Shown piece after piece: positions 6,096 through 13,012 of a stretch of DNA of 16,310 nt. The translations under genes were made by a program, and so were the position numbers. Within the stretch, counting starts at the first letter, position 1, and every line of letters starts with the position of its first letter. Below the pieces are notes generated by a model. The model ran no database searches, was not told where the DNA came from, and saw only the letters and a program-made list of their open reading frames with translations. Source of the DNA: an uncultured Actinoplanes sp. (lineage in GTDB: Bacteria > Actinomycetota > Actinomycetes > Mycobacteriales > Micromonosporaceae); contig CAKUMG010000030.1 of NCBI GenBank assembly GCA_934667465.1, forward strand, positions 1 to 16,310. Reading direction: 5' to 3'.

Positions 6096-7632
6096 GGGAG
6101 GCGAGGACGCCCTTCACGAAGTGGGCGAGCGGCTGCTGGTGCACCTCCGGCAGGTCCCAGTGGTTCTCCAGGTTCTCCGCGAGGTGGTGCACGGCGACGA
6201 CCTGACCGCCGCGGTGGACCCGGACGACCGGGTGCAGGTAGGCGGCGTCGGCGGCGGTGGCCGGGTCGTTCTCGGCCACCCGCGGCACGGTGATGTCGAA
6301 CGGGTCCACCTGGTCGTGCTCGGGCCCGTACTCGAGGGTGGTCACGAACGCGAACGGCTCCGGGCCCAGACCACCGTCGTGCACGTACGCGACAGGCACC
6401 TCCTCGTGGTAGAGCGCGTCGTCGCCGGAGATCGTGACGACGTCGGCAAGCACGGCGAACTGCTGCCACAGCCCCGAGCTCACGTTGATCCGGGCGATGA
6501 TCGCGTCGGTGATCGCCTCCGGGGCCGGGTCGAGCCGCCGCGCGGGCCAGGGCTGGTCGTGGTGGCGCGCGCCGAGGATGCGGTGCAGCGCCCTGACCCC
6601 GTACCGGAAGCCGTGGATGAAGCCGTTGGTGGACTTCTTGAAGTCGCGCTGCTGGGTCAGGGTGCCCGCGAAGTAGAGGCCGGGCACGTTGCTCGACTCG
6701 AACGCCGGGGTCTGCTCCGGGAAGCGGTCGTTGATGACGAGGTCCGGCCGGGCCGCCCCCGCGAAGACGGACGCGTCGAAGCGGAAGCCCGTGCACAGGA
6801 TGACCCGGTCGTAGTCGAGCTCGCGCAACTTCTCGACGGTCCGCGCGTACCGGAAGACGACCTTGAAACCCCCGTCGTCGCGGCGGCTGATCTCCTCGAC
6901 CGTGCCGTCCAGCACGGCGTTCTGCGACTTGAGCTGGTAGGTGTCCAGGAAGTTGTTGTTGACCGCGCGCAGGTGCCCGACGTAGTGCGTCTGCCAGGCG
7001 AGCTTGACCGAGTGCGGCCCGGCGACGTGGATGACGGCGGCGGTCTCGACCAGCGCGTCGGCGGTCTCGAACGCGGAGTTGCCCTTGCCGATGATCAGTA
7101 CCCGCTGGTCGACGAAGTCCTCGGGGTCCACGCTCACGGTGTCGTAGCGCTCGGCCAGCTCGGCGCCGGGGATCGGCGGCACGTAGAGCTGCGAGACGCC
7201 GGTGGCGACGACGACGCGGCGGGCCTGCCACGTCCGCTCGCCCGCCGCCACCGTGAACAAGCCTTCCTCGAACGAAACGCGGGACACCCGGGTGTCATAA
7301 CTGACGGTGAGCCCGCGCGCGAAGTCGCCGAGATAGCGGACGAGGTCGGTGGCGGAGGGGAAGTAGCGCCGGCTGTAGTTCTTGAAGAGCAGCGCGGGAT
7401 CGTCGGTGAGCAGCGAGTTCCAGTCCGCGCGCAGGTTGAACTCGGGATCGTCCGAGCCGGTCCAGACCTTGTTGATCGAGATCAGCTGCCGGTGCCGGGG
7501 ATAGGTCCCGAAGAACGTCCCCGGGGCGGACCCGCCCTCCAGGACCACGTAGTCGCGACCGTCGCGCTCCAGCAGGGCGGCGAGCTGCAGCCCCGCCGGC
7601 CCGGCCCCGATGATCAGGTAGTCGTGCGTCAT
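6085..7632 (-). CDS. FOXRED2-like FAD/NAD(P)-dependent oxidoreductase, paralogue 1
   Basis: A 515-residue flavoprotein with two Rossmann folds. The N-terminal GAGPAG (9-14) and Glu32 bind FAD, VVVATGV (140-146) closes the first unit, and IIGKGNSAFETAD (from residue 180) binds NAD(P)H. Internal signatures YPRHRQLISINK, DWNSLLTDDPALLF and THYVGHLRAVNNNFLDTYQ resemble, from memory, animal FOXRED2 more than ordinary flavin monooxygenases. After LYFAGT and FIHGFRYGVRAL comes a C-terminal part of about 170 residues of unclear role. I start at ATG 7632 (MTHDYLIIG), matching paralogue 2 (MTLDYLIIG); the in-frame GTG at 7641 lies inside a -10-like hexamer. The reaction is unknown: hydroxylation, N-oxidation or a dehydrogenation are all possible. 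It heads the leftward transcript with the AMP ligase, with which it overlaps by 11 bp. Confidence 0.88.
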   Translation of the reverse strand: MTHDYLIIGAGPAGLQLAALLERDGRDYVVLEGGSAPGTFFGTYPRHRQLISINKVWTGSDDPEFNLRADWNSLLTDDPALLFKNYSRRYFPSATDLVRYLGDFARGLTVSYDTRVSRVSFEEGLFTVAAGERTWQARRVVVATGVSQLYVPPIPGAELAERYDTVSVDPEDFVDQRVLIIGKGNSAFETADALVETAAVIHVAGPHSVKLAWQTHYVGHLRAVNNNFLDTYQLKSQNAVLDGTVEEISRRDDGGFKVVFRYARTVEKLRELDYDRVILCTGFRFDASVFAGAARPDLVINDRFPEQTPAFESSNVPGLYFAGTLTQQRDFKKSTNGFIHGFRYGVRALHRILGARHHDQPWPARRLDPAPEAITDAIIARINVSSGLWQQFAVLADVVTISGDDALYHEEVPVAYVHDGGLGPEPFAFVTTLEYGPEHDQVDPFDITVPRVAENDPATAADAAYLHPVVRVHRGGQVVAVHHLAENLENHWDLPEVHQQPLAHFVKGVLASHDR

Positions 7633-7639
7633 GCGCCGC

Positions 7640-7645
7640 ACCGTA
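7640..7645 (-). promoter_or_regulatory. -10-like hexamer of the leftward (flavoprotein-ligase) transcript
   Basis: Minus strand TACGGT fits the actinobacterial TAnnnT pattern and ends 7 nt before ATG 7632. This spacing puts transcription start at or next to the ATG. No Shine-Dalgarno is present in the 63-bp gap, which agrees with a leaderless mRNA. No good -35 is visible. Confidence 0.5.
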
Positions 7646-7656
7646 ACGAGGCGATT

Positions 7657-7670
7657 TCAGAGGGCTCTGA
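7657..7670. promoter_or_regulatory. Palindromic operator candidate in the divergent promoter region
   Basis: TCAGAG (7657-7662), GG, CTCTGA (7665-7670): perfect 6-bp arms. The centre (7663.5) is 18.5 bases from the near edge of each of the two outward-facing -10-like hexamers (7645 and 7682), so the palindrome occupies the -35 zone of both promoters. A dimeric regulator bound here could control both transcripts together. The regulator is unknown; the response regulator encoded at 14316-14972 is one candidate, although OmpR-type proteins usually prefer direct repeats. Confidence 0.5.
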
Positions 7671-7681
7671 GAATCCACCCC

Positions 7682-7687
7682 TAACGT
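7682..7687 (+). promoter_or_regulatory. -10-like hexamer of the rightward (lyase) transcript
   Basis: TAACGT fits TAnnnT and ends 8 nt before ATG 7696. No Shine-Dalgarno lies between it and the ATG, so a leaderless lyase mRNA is likely. It mirrors the hexamer at 7640-7645 around the palindrome centre. Confidence 0.5.
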
Positions 7688-7695
7688 CCGGCCCC

Positions 7696-9213
7696 ATGAG
7701 ATTCGAGGTGGATCTGGCGGCCCCGCTGCGGCCGCGCGACCTGCAAGCCGCCCGCGACCCCGTCACCGTGCACGTCCCCAAGGCGGTCCGGGAGCGGGTC
7801 GCGGCCGGGCGGGCGTTCCTCGGCAAGGCGCTGGGCGACGACCGGGCGGTCTACGGCGCCACGACCGGCTTCGGGGCGCTGGTCGGCTATGCGGGCCGGG
7901 CCGACCAGCGTGACCAGGCCGACAACACGCTGGCACATCTGGGCGCGGGGCAGGGGCCGGACCTCGGCCCGGGGGTCGTCCGCGCGACGATGCTGGTCCG
8001 GGCGTGGTCGCTGGCCCAGGGCGCGTCGGGGGTGTCGCCGCACGTGATCGACGCGCTCGCGGCCATGCTGGGCACCACGTTCACCCCGGCGATGCCGCGG
8101 CTCGGCTCGGTCGGCGCGAGCGGGGACCTGATCCCGCTGGGCGCCGCGGCCCAGGCGTTGCGCGGGCGCGGGTACGCGTACCTCGGCGACCGCAGGATGC
8201 CGGCGGCCGAGGCGCTCGCCGGGGCCGGGCTCGAACCGCTGCCACTCGACGGGCGCGACGCGCTCGCGCTGGTCAACGGCACGTCGCTGACCACGGCGGC
8301 GCTCGCCCTGGCCCTGGACCGGGTCCGCGTCACGCACCGGGTGCTGCAGGTGCTGACCTGTGTGCTCGTCGATCTGCTCGGCTGCGACCCGCAGTTCCTC
8401 GACGCCGCCCTGCTCACCCGCTACCACCACCAGGGCGCGGTCGATGTCGGCGCCACGATGCGGACGATTCTCGCGGGGGTGGAGAAAACCACAACCAGGC
8501 CGCTGCAGGAGCCGTACAGCATCCGTTGCTCGCCGCAGTTGCTGGGCGCCGCCGAGGATGCGCTGCGCTATGTGGACGATGTGGTCGCGGCCGACCTGGG
8601 CAGCGTCAGCGACAACCCGCTGTTCTTCCCCGGCGACGACAAGGTGGTGCACGGCGGCAACTTCTTCGGTCAGCCGGCCGCGTTCGCCGCGGACCTGCTG
8701 ACGGCGGTCACCGCGCAGCTGGGCAACCTCGCCGAACGCCAGCTCGACCTGCTCGTCGACCCGGTCCGCACCGGCGGGCTGCCACCGATGCTCGCGGCCG
8801 GGCCCGGGCAGCAGCACGGGTTGCAGGGCGTGCAGCTCGCCTCGACCGCGCTGGTCGCCGAGATCCGCCGGGACACCGTGCCGGCGAGCCTGCAGAGCCT
8901 GCCGACGAACCTGCACAACCAGGACGTGGTCCCGTTCGGCACGCAGGCCGCGCTGCGCGTGCTCGACCAGGCGGAGCTGCTGCGGCTGATCGCGGGCTCG
9001 CTGGCGCTGGGGTTGCGGCAGGCCGTGCACGTGGGGGCGCGGACGCCGACGGCGCGCGCGTGTGCCCGTACCGTCGAAGTCCTGTCCGAAGCGATCCCCG
9101 CGATCGACCCGGACCGCCCCCTCGACGGTGACGTCCGCCGCGCCGCGGAGGTTCTGGAAGACCTTGAAAACTCTCTGATTTCCGGCTCGTACGGTGACCG
9201 CCGTGACGCTTGA
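7696..9213 (+). CDS. MIO-dependent aromatic amino acid ammonia-lyase or aminomutase, tyrosine-type
   Basis: A 505-residue member of the HAL/PAL/TAL family that eliminates ammonia from an aromatic amino acid or shifts it to the beta position. The Ala-Ser-Gly triad that cyclises to MIO is at 141-143 in GSVGASGDLIPLG. Catalytic Tyr53 lies in VYGATTGFG, Asn194 in LVNGTSLTTA, and Tyr274/Arg277 in EPYSIRCSPQ. The selectivity pair is His81-Leu82 (LAHLGAG), aligning with the HL pair of tyrosine ammonia-lyases; histidine lyases have SH and phenylalanine lyases FL. NQDVV (408-412) also resembles TAL rather than HAL (NQED). The product should therefore be p-coumarate or beta-tyrosine; lyase and mutase cannot be separated by eye. 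The frame stays open upstream, but family homology begins at ATG 7696 next to a promoter-like element. The stop overlaps the next gene, and no hut genes are nearby. Confidence 0.92.
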   Translation: MRFEVDLAAPLRPRDLQAARDPVTVHVPKAVRERVAAGRAFLGKALGDDRAVYGATTGFGALVGYAGRADQRDQADNTLAHLGAGQGPDLGPGVVRATMLVRAWSLAQGASGVSPHVIDALAAMLGTTFTPAMPRLGSVGASGDLIPLGAAAQALRGRGYAYLGDRRMPAAEALAGAGLEPLPLDGRDALALVNGTSLTTAALALALDRVRVTHRVLQVLTCVLVDLLGCDPQFLDAALLTRYHHQGAVDVGATMRTILAGVEKTTTRPLQEPYSIRCSPQLLGAAEDALRYVDDVVAADLGSVSDNPLFFPGDDKVVHGGNFFGQPAAFAADLLTAVTAQLGNLAERQLDLLVDPVRTGGLPPMLAAGPGQQHGLQGVQLASTALVAEIRRDTVPASLQSLPTNLHNQDVVPFGTQAALRVLDQAELLRLIAGSLALGLRQAVHVGARTPTARACARTVEVLSEAIPAIDPDRPLDGDVRRAAEVLEDLENSLISGSYGDRRDA

Positions 9214-10768
9214 TTACCTGATCATCGGGGCCGGGCCGGCCGGACTTCAGCTCGCCGCCCTGCTCGAGGCCGACGGCAAGCGCGACTATCTGGTGCTGGA
9301 GGGTGCCGGGGCGCCGGGCGCGTTCTTCGCCACCTATCCGCGGCACCGGCAGCTCATCTCGATCAACAAGCCGCGCACGGGCTCCGACGACCCCGAGCTC
9401 AACCTGCGGCACGACTGGAACTCGCTGCTCACCGACGACCCGGCGCTGCTGTTCACCGGCTACACCGAGCGCTACTTCCCGGACGCCGACGTGATGGTGC
9501 AGTACCTCGCCGACTTCGCGGCCAAGACCGGGATCAAGGTCAACTACGACACCAGAGTCACGCGCGTCTCCTTCGGCGACGGCGTCTTCACTGTCGAGGC
9601 GGGTGAGAGGAGCTGGCAGGCCCGCCGGGTCGTCGTCGCCACCGGCGTGTCGAAGACGTACGAGCCGGACATCCCCGGCTTCGAGCTGGCCGAGGGCTAC
9701 GACGTGATGTCCGTCGACCCGCGCGACTACCTCGACCAGAAGGTCCTGATCATCGGCAAGGGCAACTCCGCGTTCGAGACCGCCGACAGCCTGATGGAGA
9801 CCACGACGCTGATCCATCTGGCCGGACCCAGCTCGGTGAAGATGGCCTGGCGCACCCATTACGTCGGGCACCTGCGCGCGGTGAACAACAACTTCCTCGA
9901 CACGTACCAGCTCAAGTCCGTCAACGCGGTCCTCGACGGCACCGTCAAGGCGATCGAGCGCGCCGGCGACGGCTACAAGGTCACGTTCAGCTTCTCCCGG
10001 GTCGACGAGGTCGTGAAGGAGCTGCACTACGACCGGGTGCTCGCCTGCACCGGCTTCCGCTTCGACGACAGCATCTTCGACGAGACGTGCCGCCCCGCGC
10101 TCGCCATCCGGGACCGCTTCCCCGCGCAGACCGAGGAGTGGGAGTCGATCAACGTGCCCGGCCTCTACTTCGCCGGCACGATCTCGCAGGAGCGCGACTT
10201 CAAGAAGTCGACGAGCGGCTTCATCCACGGCTTCCGCTATGCGGTGCGGGCGCTTTTCAAGATCCTCGAGCGACGGTACGGCGCCACGCCGTGGCCCGCG
10301 ACGCCGCTGGCGCCCACCCCGGAAGCGCTCGCCGCAGCGATCGTCGCGCGCGTCAACCGGACCTCCGCGCTGTGGCAGCAGTTCGGGTTCCTCGCCGACG
10401 TCGTCACGGTCACGCCCACCGGGGCCCGCTACCACGACGAGGTGCCCGTGGAGTACTTCGCGCGCACCGGCCTGTTCACCCCGGACCACGACTACGACCA
10501 CGCGTTCGTGGTCACGCTCGAGTACGGGCCGGACCACGACAAGGTGGACCCGTTCGACATCACGGTCGGCCGGGTGGCGCAGGACGTCGTGGGGCAGGCA
10601 CACGACGCGGCGTACCTGCACCCGGTCGTGCGCTTCCACCACGAGGGGCAGCTCGTCGCGACCCACCACCTCGCCGAGAACCTGGAGAACCGGTGGGACC
10701 GGCCCGCGGTGCACGTGCAACCGCTGGAAGCGTTCGTGGCCCGCTGCCTGTCCGGCGCCGAGGGCTGA
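9203..10768 (+). CDS. FOXRED2-like FAD/NAD(P)-dependent oxidoreductase, paralogue 2
   Basis: A 521-residue second copy of the two-Rossmann flavoprotein found at 6085-7632. It shows GAGPAG (9-14) for FAD, YPRHRQLISINK, DWNSLLTDDPALLF, VVVATGVSKTYEP, the NAD(P) motif IIGKGNSAFETAD, THYVGHLRAVNNNFLDTYQ and LYFAGTISQERDFKKSTSG. The two copies are similar along their whole length, including the C-terminal portion (AAYLHPVVRFHHEGQLVATH), but diverged enough to suggest separate substrates or steps. I prefer GTG 9203 (MTLDYLIIG), which matches the first copy; GTG 9194 is three codons upstream and possible. It overlaps the lyase stop by 11 bp and ends 1 bp before the FMN oxidase. It probably acts on the lyase product or a later intermediate. 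The chemistry is not known. Confidence 0.88.
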   Translation: MTLDYLIIGAGPAGLQLAALLEADGKRDYLVLEGAGAPGAFFATYPRHRQLISINKPRTGSDDPELNLRHDWNSLLTDDPALLFTGYTERYFPDADVMVQYLADFAAKTGIKVNYDTRVTRVSFGDGVFTVEAGERSWQARRVVVATGVSKTYEPDIPGFELAEGYDVMSVDPRDYLDQKVLIIGKGNSAFETADSLMETTTLIHLAGPSSVKMAWRTHYVGHLRAVNNNFLDTYQLKSVNAVLDGTVKAIERAGDGYKVTFSFSRVDEVVKELHYDRVLACTGFRFDDSIFDETCRPALAIRDRFPAQTEEWESINVPGLYFAGTISQERDFKKSTSGFIHGFRYAVRALFKILERRYGATPWPATPLAPTPEALAAAIVARVNRTSALWQQFGFLADVVTVTPTGARYHDEVPVEYFARTGLFTPDHDYDHAFVVTLEYGPDHDKVDPFDITVGRVAQDVVGQAHDAAYLHPVVRFHHEGQLVATHHLAENLENRWDRPAVHVQPLEAFVARCLSGAEG

Positions 10769-10769
10769 C

Positions 10770-11762
10770 GTGGACCCGGTGCACCACGACTTCTTCGCCG
10801 GGGGCGCCGGCGAGGAGCGGACCCTGCGGGCCAACGAGGAGGCCTTCGACCGGCTGCGGCTCGTGCCCCGGGTGCTGCGCGCGACCGGCGAGCGCGACCT
10901 GCGGACGGTGGTGGCCGGCACCGAGGTCCGGACTCCGGTCCTGGTCGCGCCGACCGCGTTCCACCTGCTCGCCCACCCCTCCGGGGAGGCGGGCACGGCA
11001 CGCGGCGCCGCGGCGGCGGGCACGGCGATGGTCGTGAGCATGGCGGCGACCCAGCCGGTCGCGACGATCGCCGAGGCCGGCGGGCCGCTCTGGTTCCAGC
11101 TCTACCCGCAGCCGGACCTGGCGTTCACCGAGCTGATCGTGAAACGCGCGGAGACGGCCGGCTGCCGCGCCCTGGTCGTGACGGTGGACTCGCCGGTGTT
11201 CGGGCGGCGCGAACGCGACCTGCGCAACGGGTTCCTCGACCTGCCGCCCGGGCTCGCCTGCGAGAACCTGCGCGACGCCGGCGGGCGGGTGCGGCCGATC
11301 GCCATGGACCCGGAGCTCGGCTGGGACCGGCTCGCGTGGCTGCGCGGCGTGACCGGGCTCCCGATCCTGGTCAAGGGCGTGCTGCACCCGGCCGACGCGC
11401 GGCTCGCGGTGGAGCACGGCGCGGACGGGGTGATTGTCTCGAACCACGGCGGGCGGCAGCTCGACGGCGCGGTCGCGGCCGTGGAGGCGCTGCCGTGGGT
11501 CGTCGCGGCGGTCGCCGGCCGGATCCCGGTGCTGCTCGACGGTGGCGTGCGGCGGGGCACGGACGTGCTGGTCGCGCTCGCGCTCGGGGCCGCGGCGGTG
11601 CTCGTGGGACGGCCGGTCGTGTGGGGGCTGGCGGCGGGCGGGGCCGAGGGCGTACGGGGGGTGCTCGATCGCCTGACCGCCGAGCTGGACCACGCCATGG
11701 CCCTCGCCGGAGCGAAGCGACCGGCCGATCTGACCCCCGACCTGGTGGCGGTGGCCCGGTGA
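10770..11762 (+). CDS. FMN-dependent alpha-hydroxy-acid oxidase/dehydrogenase, N-terminally short
   Basis: A 330-residue TIM-barrel flavoenzyme of the glycolate oxidase/lactate oxidase/4-hydroxymandelate oxidase family, which turns an alpha-hydroxy acid into the alpha-keto acid. Family residues: WFQLY (Gln110, Tyr112), VTVDSP (138-142), RRERDLRNGF, Lys202 in ILVKGV, catalytic His226 and Arg229 in SNHGGRQLDG, and the phosphate site LLDGGVRRGTD and GAAAVLVGRP. Two features are odd. The protein starts almost directly at HDFFAGGAGEERTL, lacking the first roughly 15-20 residues of typical members. The position of glycolate oxidase Tyr24 is Phe8. GTG 10770 follows the previous TGA by 1 bp and has GAGGG at 10760-10764; sequence upstream in this frame does not look like family protein. 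A 4-hydroxymandelate-like substrate is plausible beside a tyrosine-type lyase, but unproven. Confidence 0.9.
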   Translation: MDPVHHDFFAGGAGEERTLRANEEAFDRLRLVPRVLRATGERDLRTVVAGTEVRTPVLVAPTAFHLLAHPSGEAGTARGAAAAGTAMVVSMAATQPVATIAEAGGPLWFQLYPQPDLAFTELIVKRAETAGCRALVVTVDSPVFGRRERDLRNGFLDLPPGLACENLRDAGGRVRPIAMDPELGWDRLAWLRGVTGLPILVKGVLHPADARLAVEHGADGVIVSNHGGRQLDGAVAAVEALPWVVAAVAGRIPVLLDGGVRRGTDVLVALALGAAAVLVGRPVVWGLAAGGAEGVRGVLDRLTAELDHAMALAGAKRPADLTPDLVAVAR

Positions 11763-13012
11763 GGGCTGTCGTCGCGCTGCGCGAACGGATCTTCGAGAAG
11801 GTCAACGGCACCGAGGGCATCCCGGTGCCGGGGCCGCTGGTCGGTGCGGAGCATTTCGAGCGGGTGTACGCCGATCCGGCCGCCGACGGGCGCAGCCGGG
11901 GCGCGGGCCTGAGCGACCTGTTCTGGTACTGGCTCGCGCCCGGGCCGCAGATGCACCAGGAACACCTCGAGCCGGGCGAGCGCTACAAGACCGTCGCCCG
12001 GATCACCCGCCAGGTGCTCGCCGTGCCGCACGCGCGGTCGGACGAGCTGGCGACCGCCGCCACCCGCCGGATCCTCGACGCGCTGCCGGCCGGCCGGATC
12101 AGCCACGTGCGGCTGCGCGACCTGATGATGCCGGTGTGGGCCGAGGTCGCGTACGAGCTGGTCTTCGACGAGCCGTGCCCCCGCGCGGCGCGTGACCTGA
12201 TCGTCGCGAACGCCGACGACGTGGTGACCGCTCTCAAGGGGATGAGCCTGCGGCACCTGGGCCGGCGCGACCGGCTGACGCGCTACCTGCTGGAACGCAT
12301 CGAGAACGGGACCTGTCCCGTCGTACTGCCGACGCCGTTCACCGCCCAGGAGACCGCGTGGTACCTGCAGGGCGCGTTCTTCAACACCGCTGTCGTGCAG
12401 ATGTCCGAGGCGATGGCGCACATCCTGCTCTGCGCGCAGGGCTGGACGGACCTCACCGACGAGGGCCTGGACCGGCTGATCGACGAGACGCTCCGGGTGC
12501 ACCCGCTGTTCGGCATCGCCCATCGGATCACCTCCGCGCCGATTCCCGTGGGGGGTGTCGTCCTCCCGGCCGGTTCCGTGCTGCTCTTCAACTACCTCGC
12601 CTTCCAGCGCACCGGGCCGGCCGCGGACGACGACTTCCGCCCCGACCGGTGGCGCACGCTCAAGCGCAAGGACGCGCACTTCATCCCGTACGGGGTCACG
12701 GCGAACCGGGCCTGCCCGGCGCGCGGGTCGGCGCCGGTGCAGCTGCGCGCGGCGACTCGGGAGGTGTTGCGCCGTTTCGCGGTCGGCTCGTCGGCGGAGC
12801 ACAGCCGGTCGTTGCCGAGCCGCGGACCCGCGTACCTCACGCCCTCGGGTCTCGACGGGCCGGGACGGCTCCGCCTGGCCCTCATGCGGCACCGCGACCG
12901 GGTGGCCGATGCCGGCCGCTCGGTCAAGCAGCTCGTCTGCGGCACGTGGATGGTCGTCGACGCCCGGCGCCAGAAGCTCTGCACCACCTACTTCGAGGAG
13001 GTCCGGCAATGA
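11759..13012 (+). CDS. Divergent cytochrome P450
   Basis: A 417-residue P450-like monooxygenase. Its C-terminal half is typical: K-helix ExxR as ETLR (243-246), then HRIT, LPAGSVLLFNY, FRPDRW, the heme region FIPYGVTANRACPA with presumed thiolate Cys319, and the EHSRSLPSRGPAYLTP ending. Three points deviate. Between the first Gly of the heme loop (312) and Cys319 there are six residues instead of five, and the Gly two after Cys is Ala321. The I-helix has GAFFNT (205-210), with Asn209 where the proton-delivery acid is expected. After the normal end an extra tail of about 55 residues follows. The GTG at 11759 overlaps the oxidase stop (GTGA), and its own stop overlaps the antiporter start (ATGA). 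No ferredoxin gene is nearby. It may hydroxylate or couple an aromatic intermediate, or carry out non-standard heme chemistry. Confidence 0.85.
   Translation: MRAVVALRERIFEKVNGTEGIPVPGPLVGAEHFERVYADPAADGRSRGAGLSDLFWYWLAPGPQMHQEHLEPGERYKTVARITRQVLAVPHARSDELATAATRRILDALPAGRISHVRLRDLMMPVWAEVAYELVFDEPCPRAARDLIVANADDVVTALKGMSLRHLGRRDRLTRYLLERIENGTCPVVLPTPFTAQETAWYLQGAFFNTAVVQMSEAMAHILLCAQGWTDLTDEGLDRLIDETLRVHPLFGIAHRITSAPIPVGGVVLPAGSVLLFNYLAFQRTGPAADDDFRPDRWRTLKRKDAHFIPYGVTANRACPARGSAPVQLRAATREVLRRFAVGSSAEHSRSLPSRGPAYLTPSGLDGPGRLRLALMRHRDRVADAGRSVKQLVCGTWMVVDARRQKLCTTYFEEVRQ
12995..13001 (+). promoter_or_regulatory. Strong ribosome-binding site for the antiporter, inside the P450 3' end
   Basis: GAGGAGG lies 7 nt before ATG 13009, within the last codons of the P450 gene. 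It supports the chosen start and shows coupled translation across the ATGA overlap. Confidence 0.75.

Noticed and set aside
5698..7695. Upstream in-frame extension of the lyase gene
   Set aside because: The frame stays open, but this part is antisense to the ligase and flavoprotein and has no family similarity. MIO-lyase homology begins at ATG 7696, next to a promoter-like element.
4716..9213. Photoactive-yellow-protein chromophore system (tyrosine lyase plus coumarate ligase)
   Set aside because: The enzyme pair would fit, but no PYP-like small PAS gene is present in the window, and the ligase identity is not specific enough.
7696..9213. Histidine ammonia-lyase (hutH) annotation
   Set aside because: The selectivity pair is His-Leu rather than Ser-His, NQDVV replaces NQE, and no urocanase or other hut genes are adjacent.
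8708..11041. Minus-strand open frame of about 777 codons
   Set aside because: It is antisense to the lyase, flavoprotein 2 and oxidase, with repetitive VGV/GDR composition and no recognisable domain.
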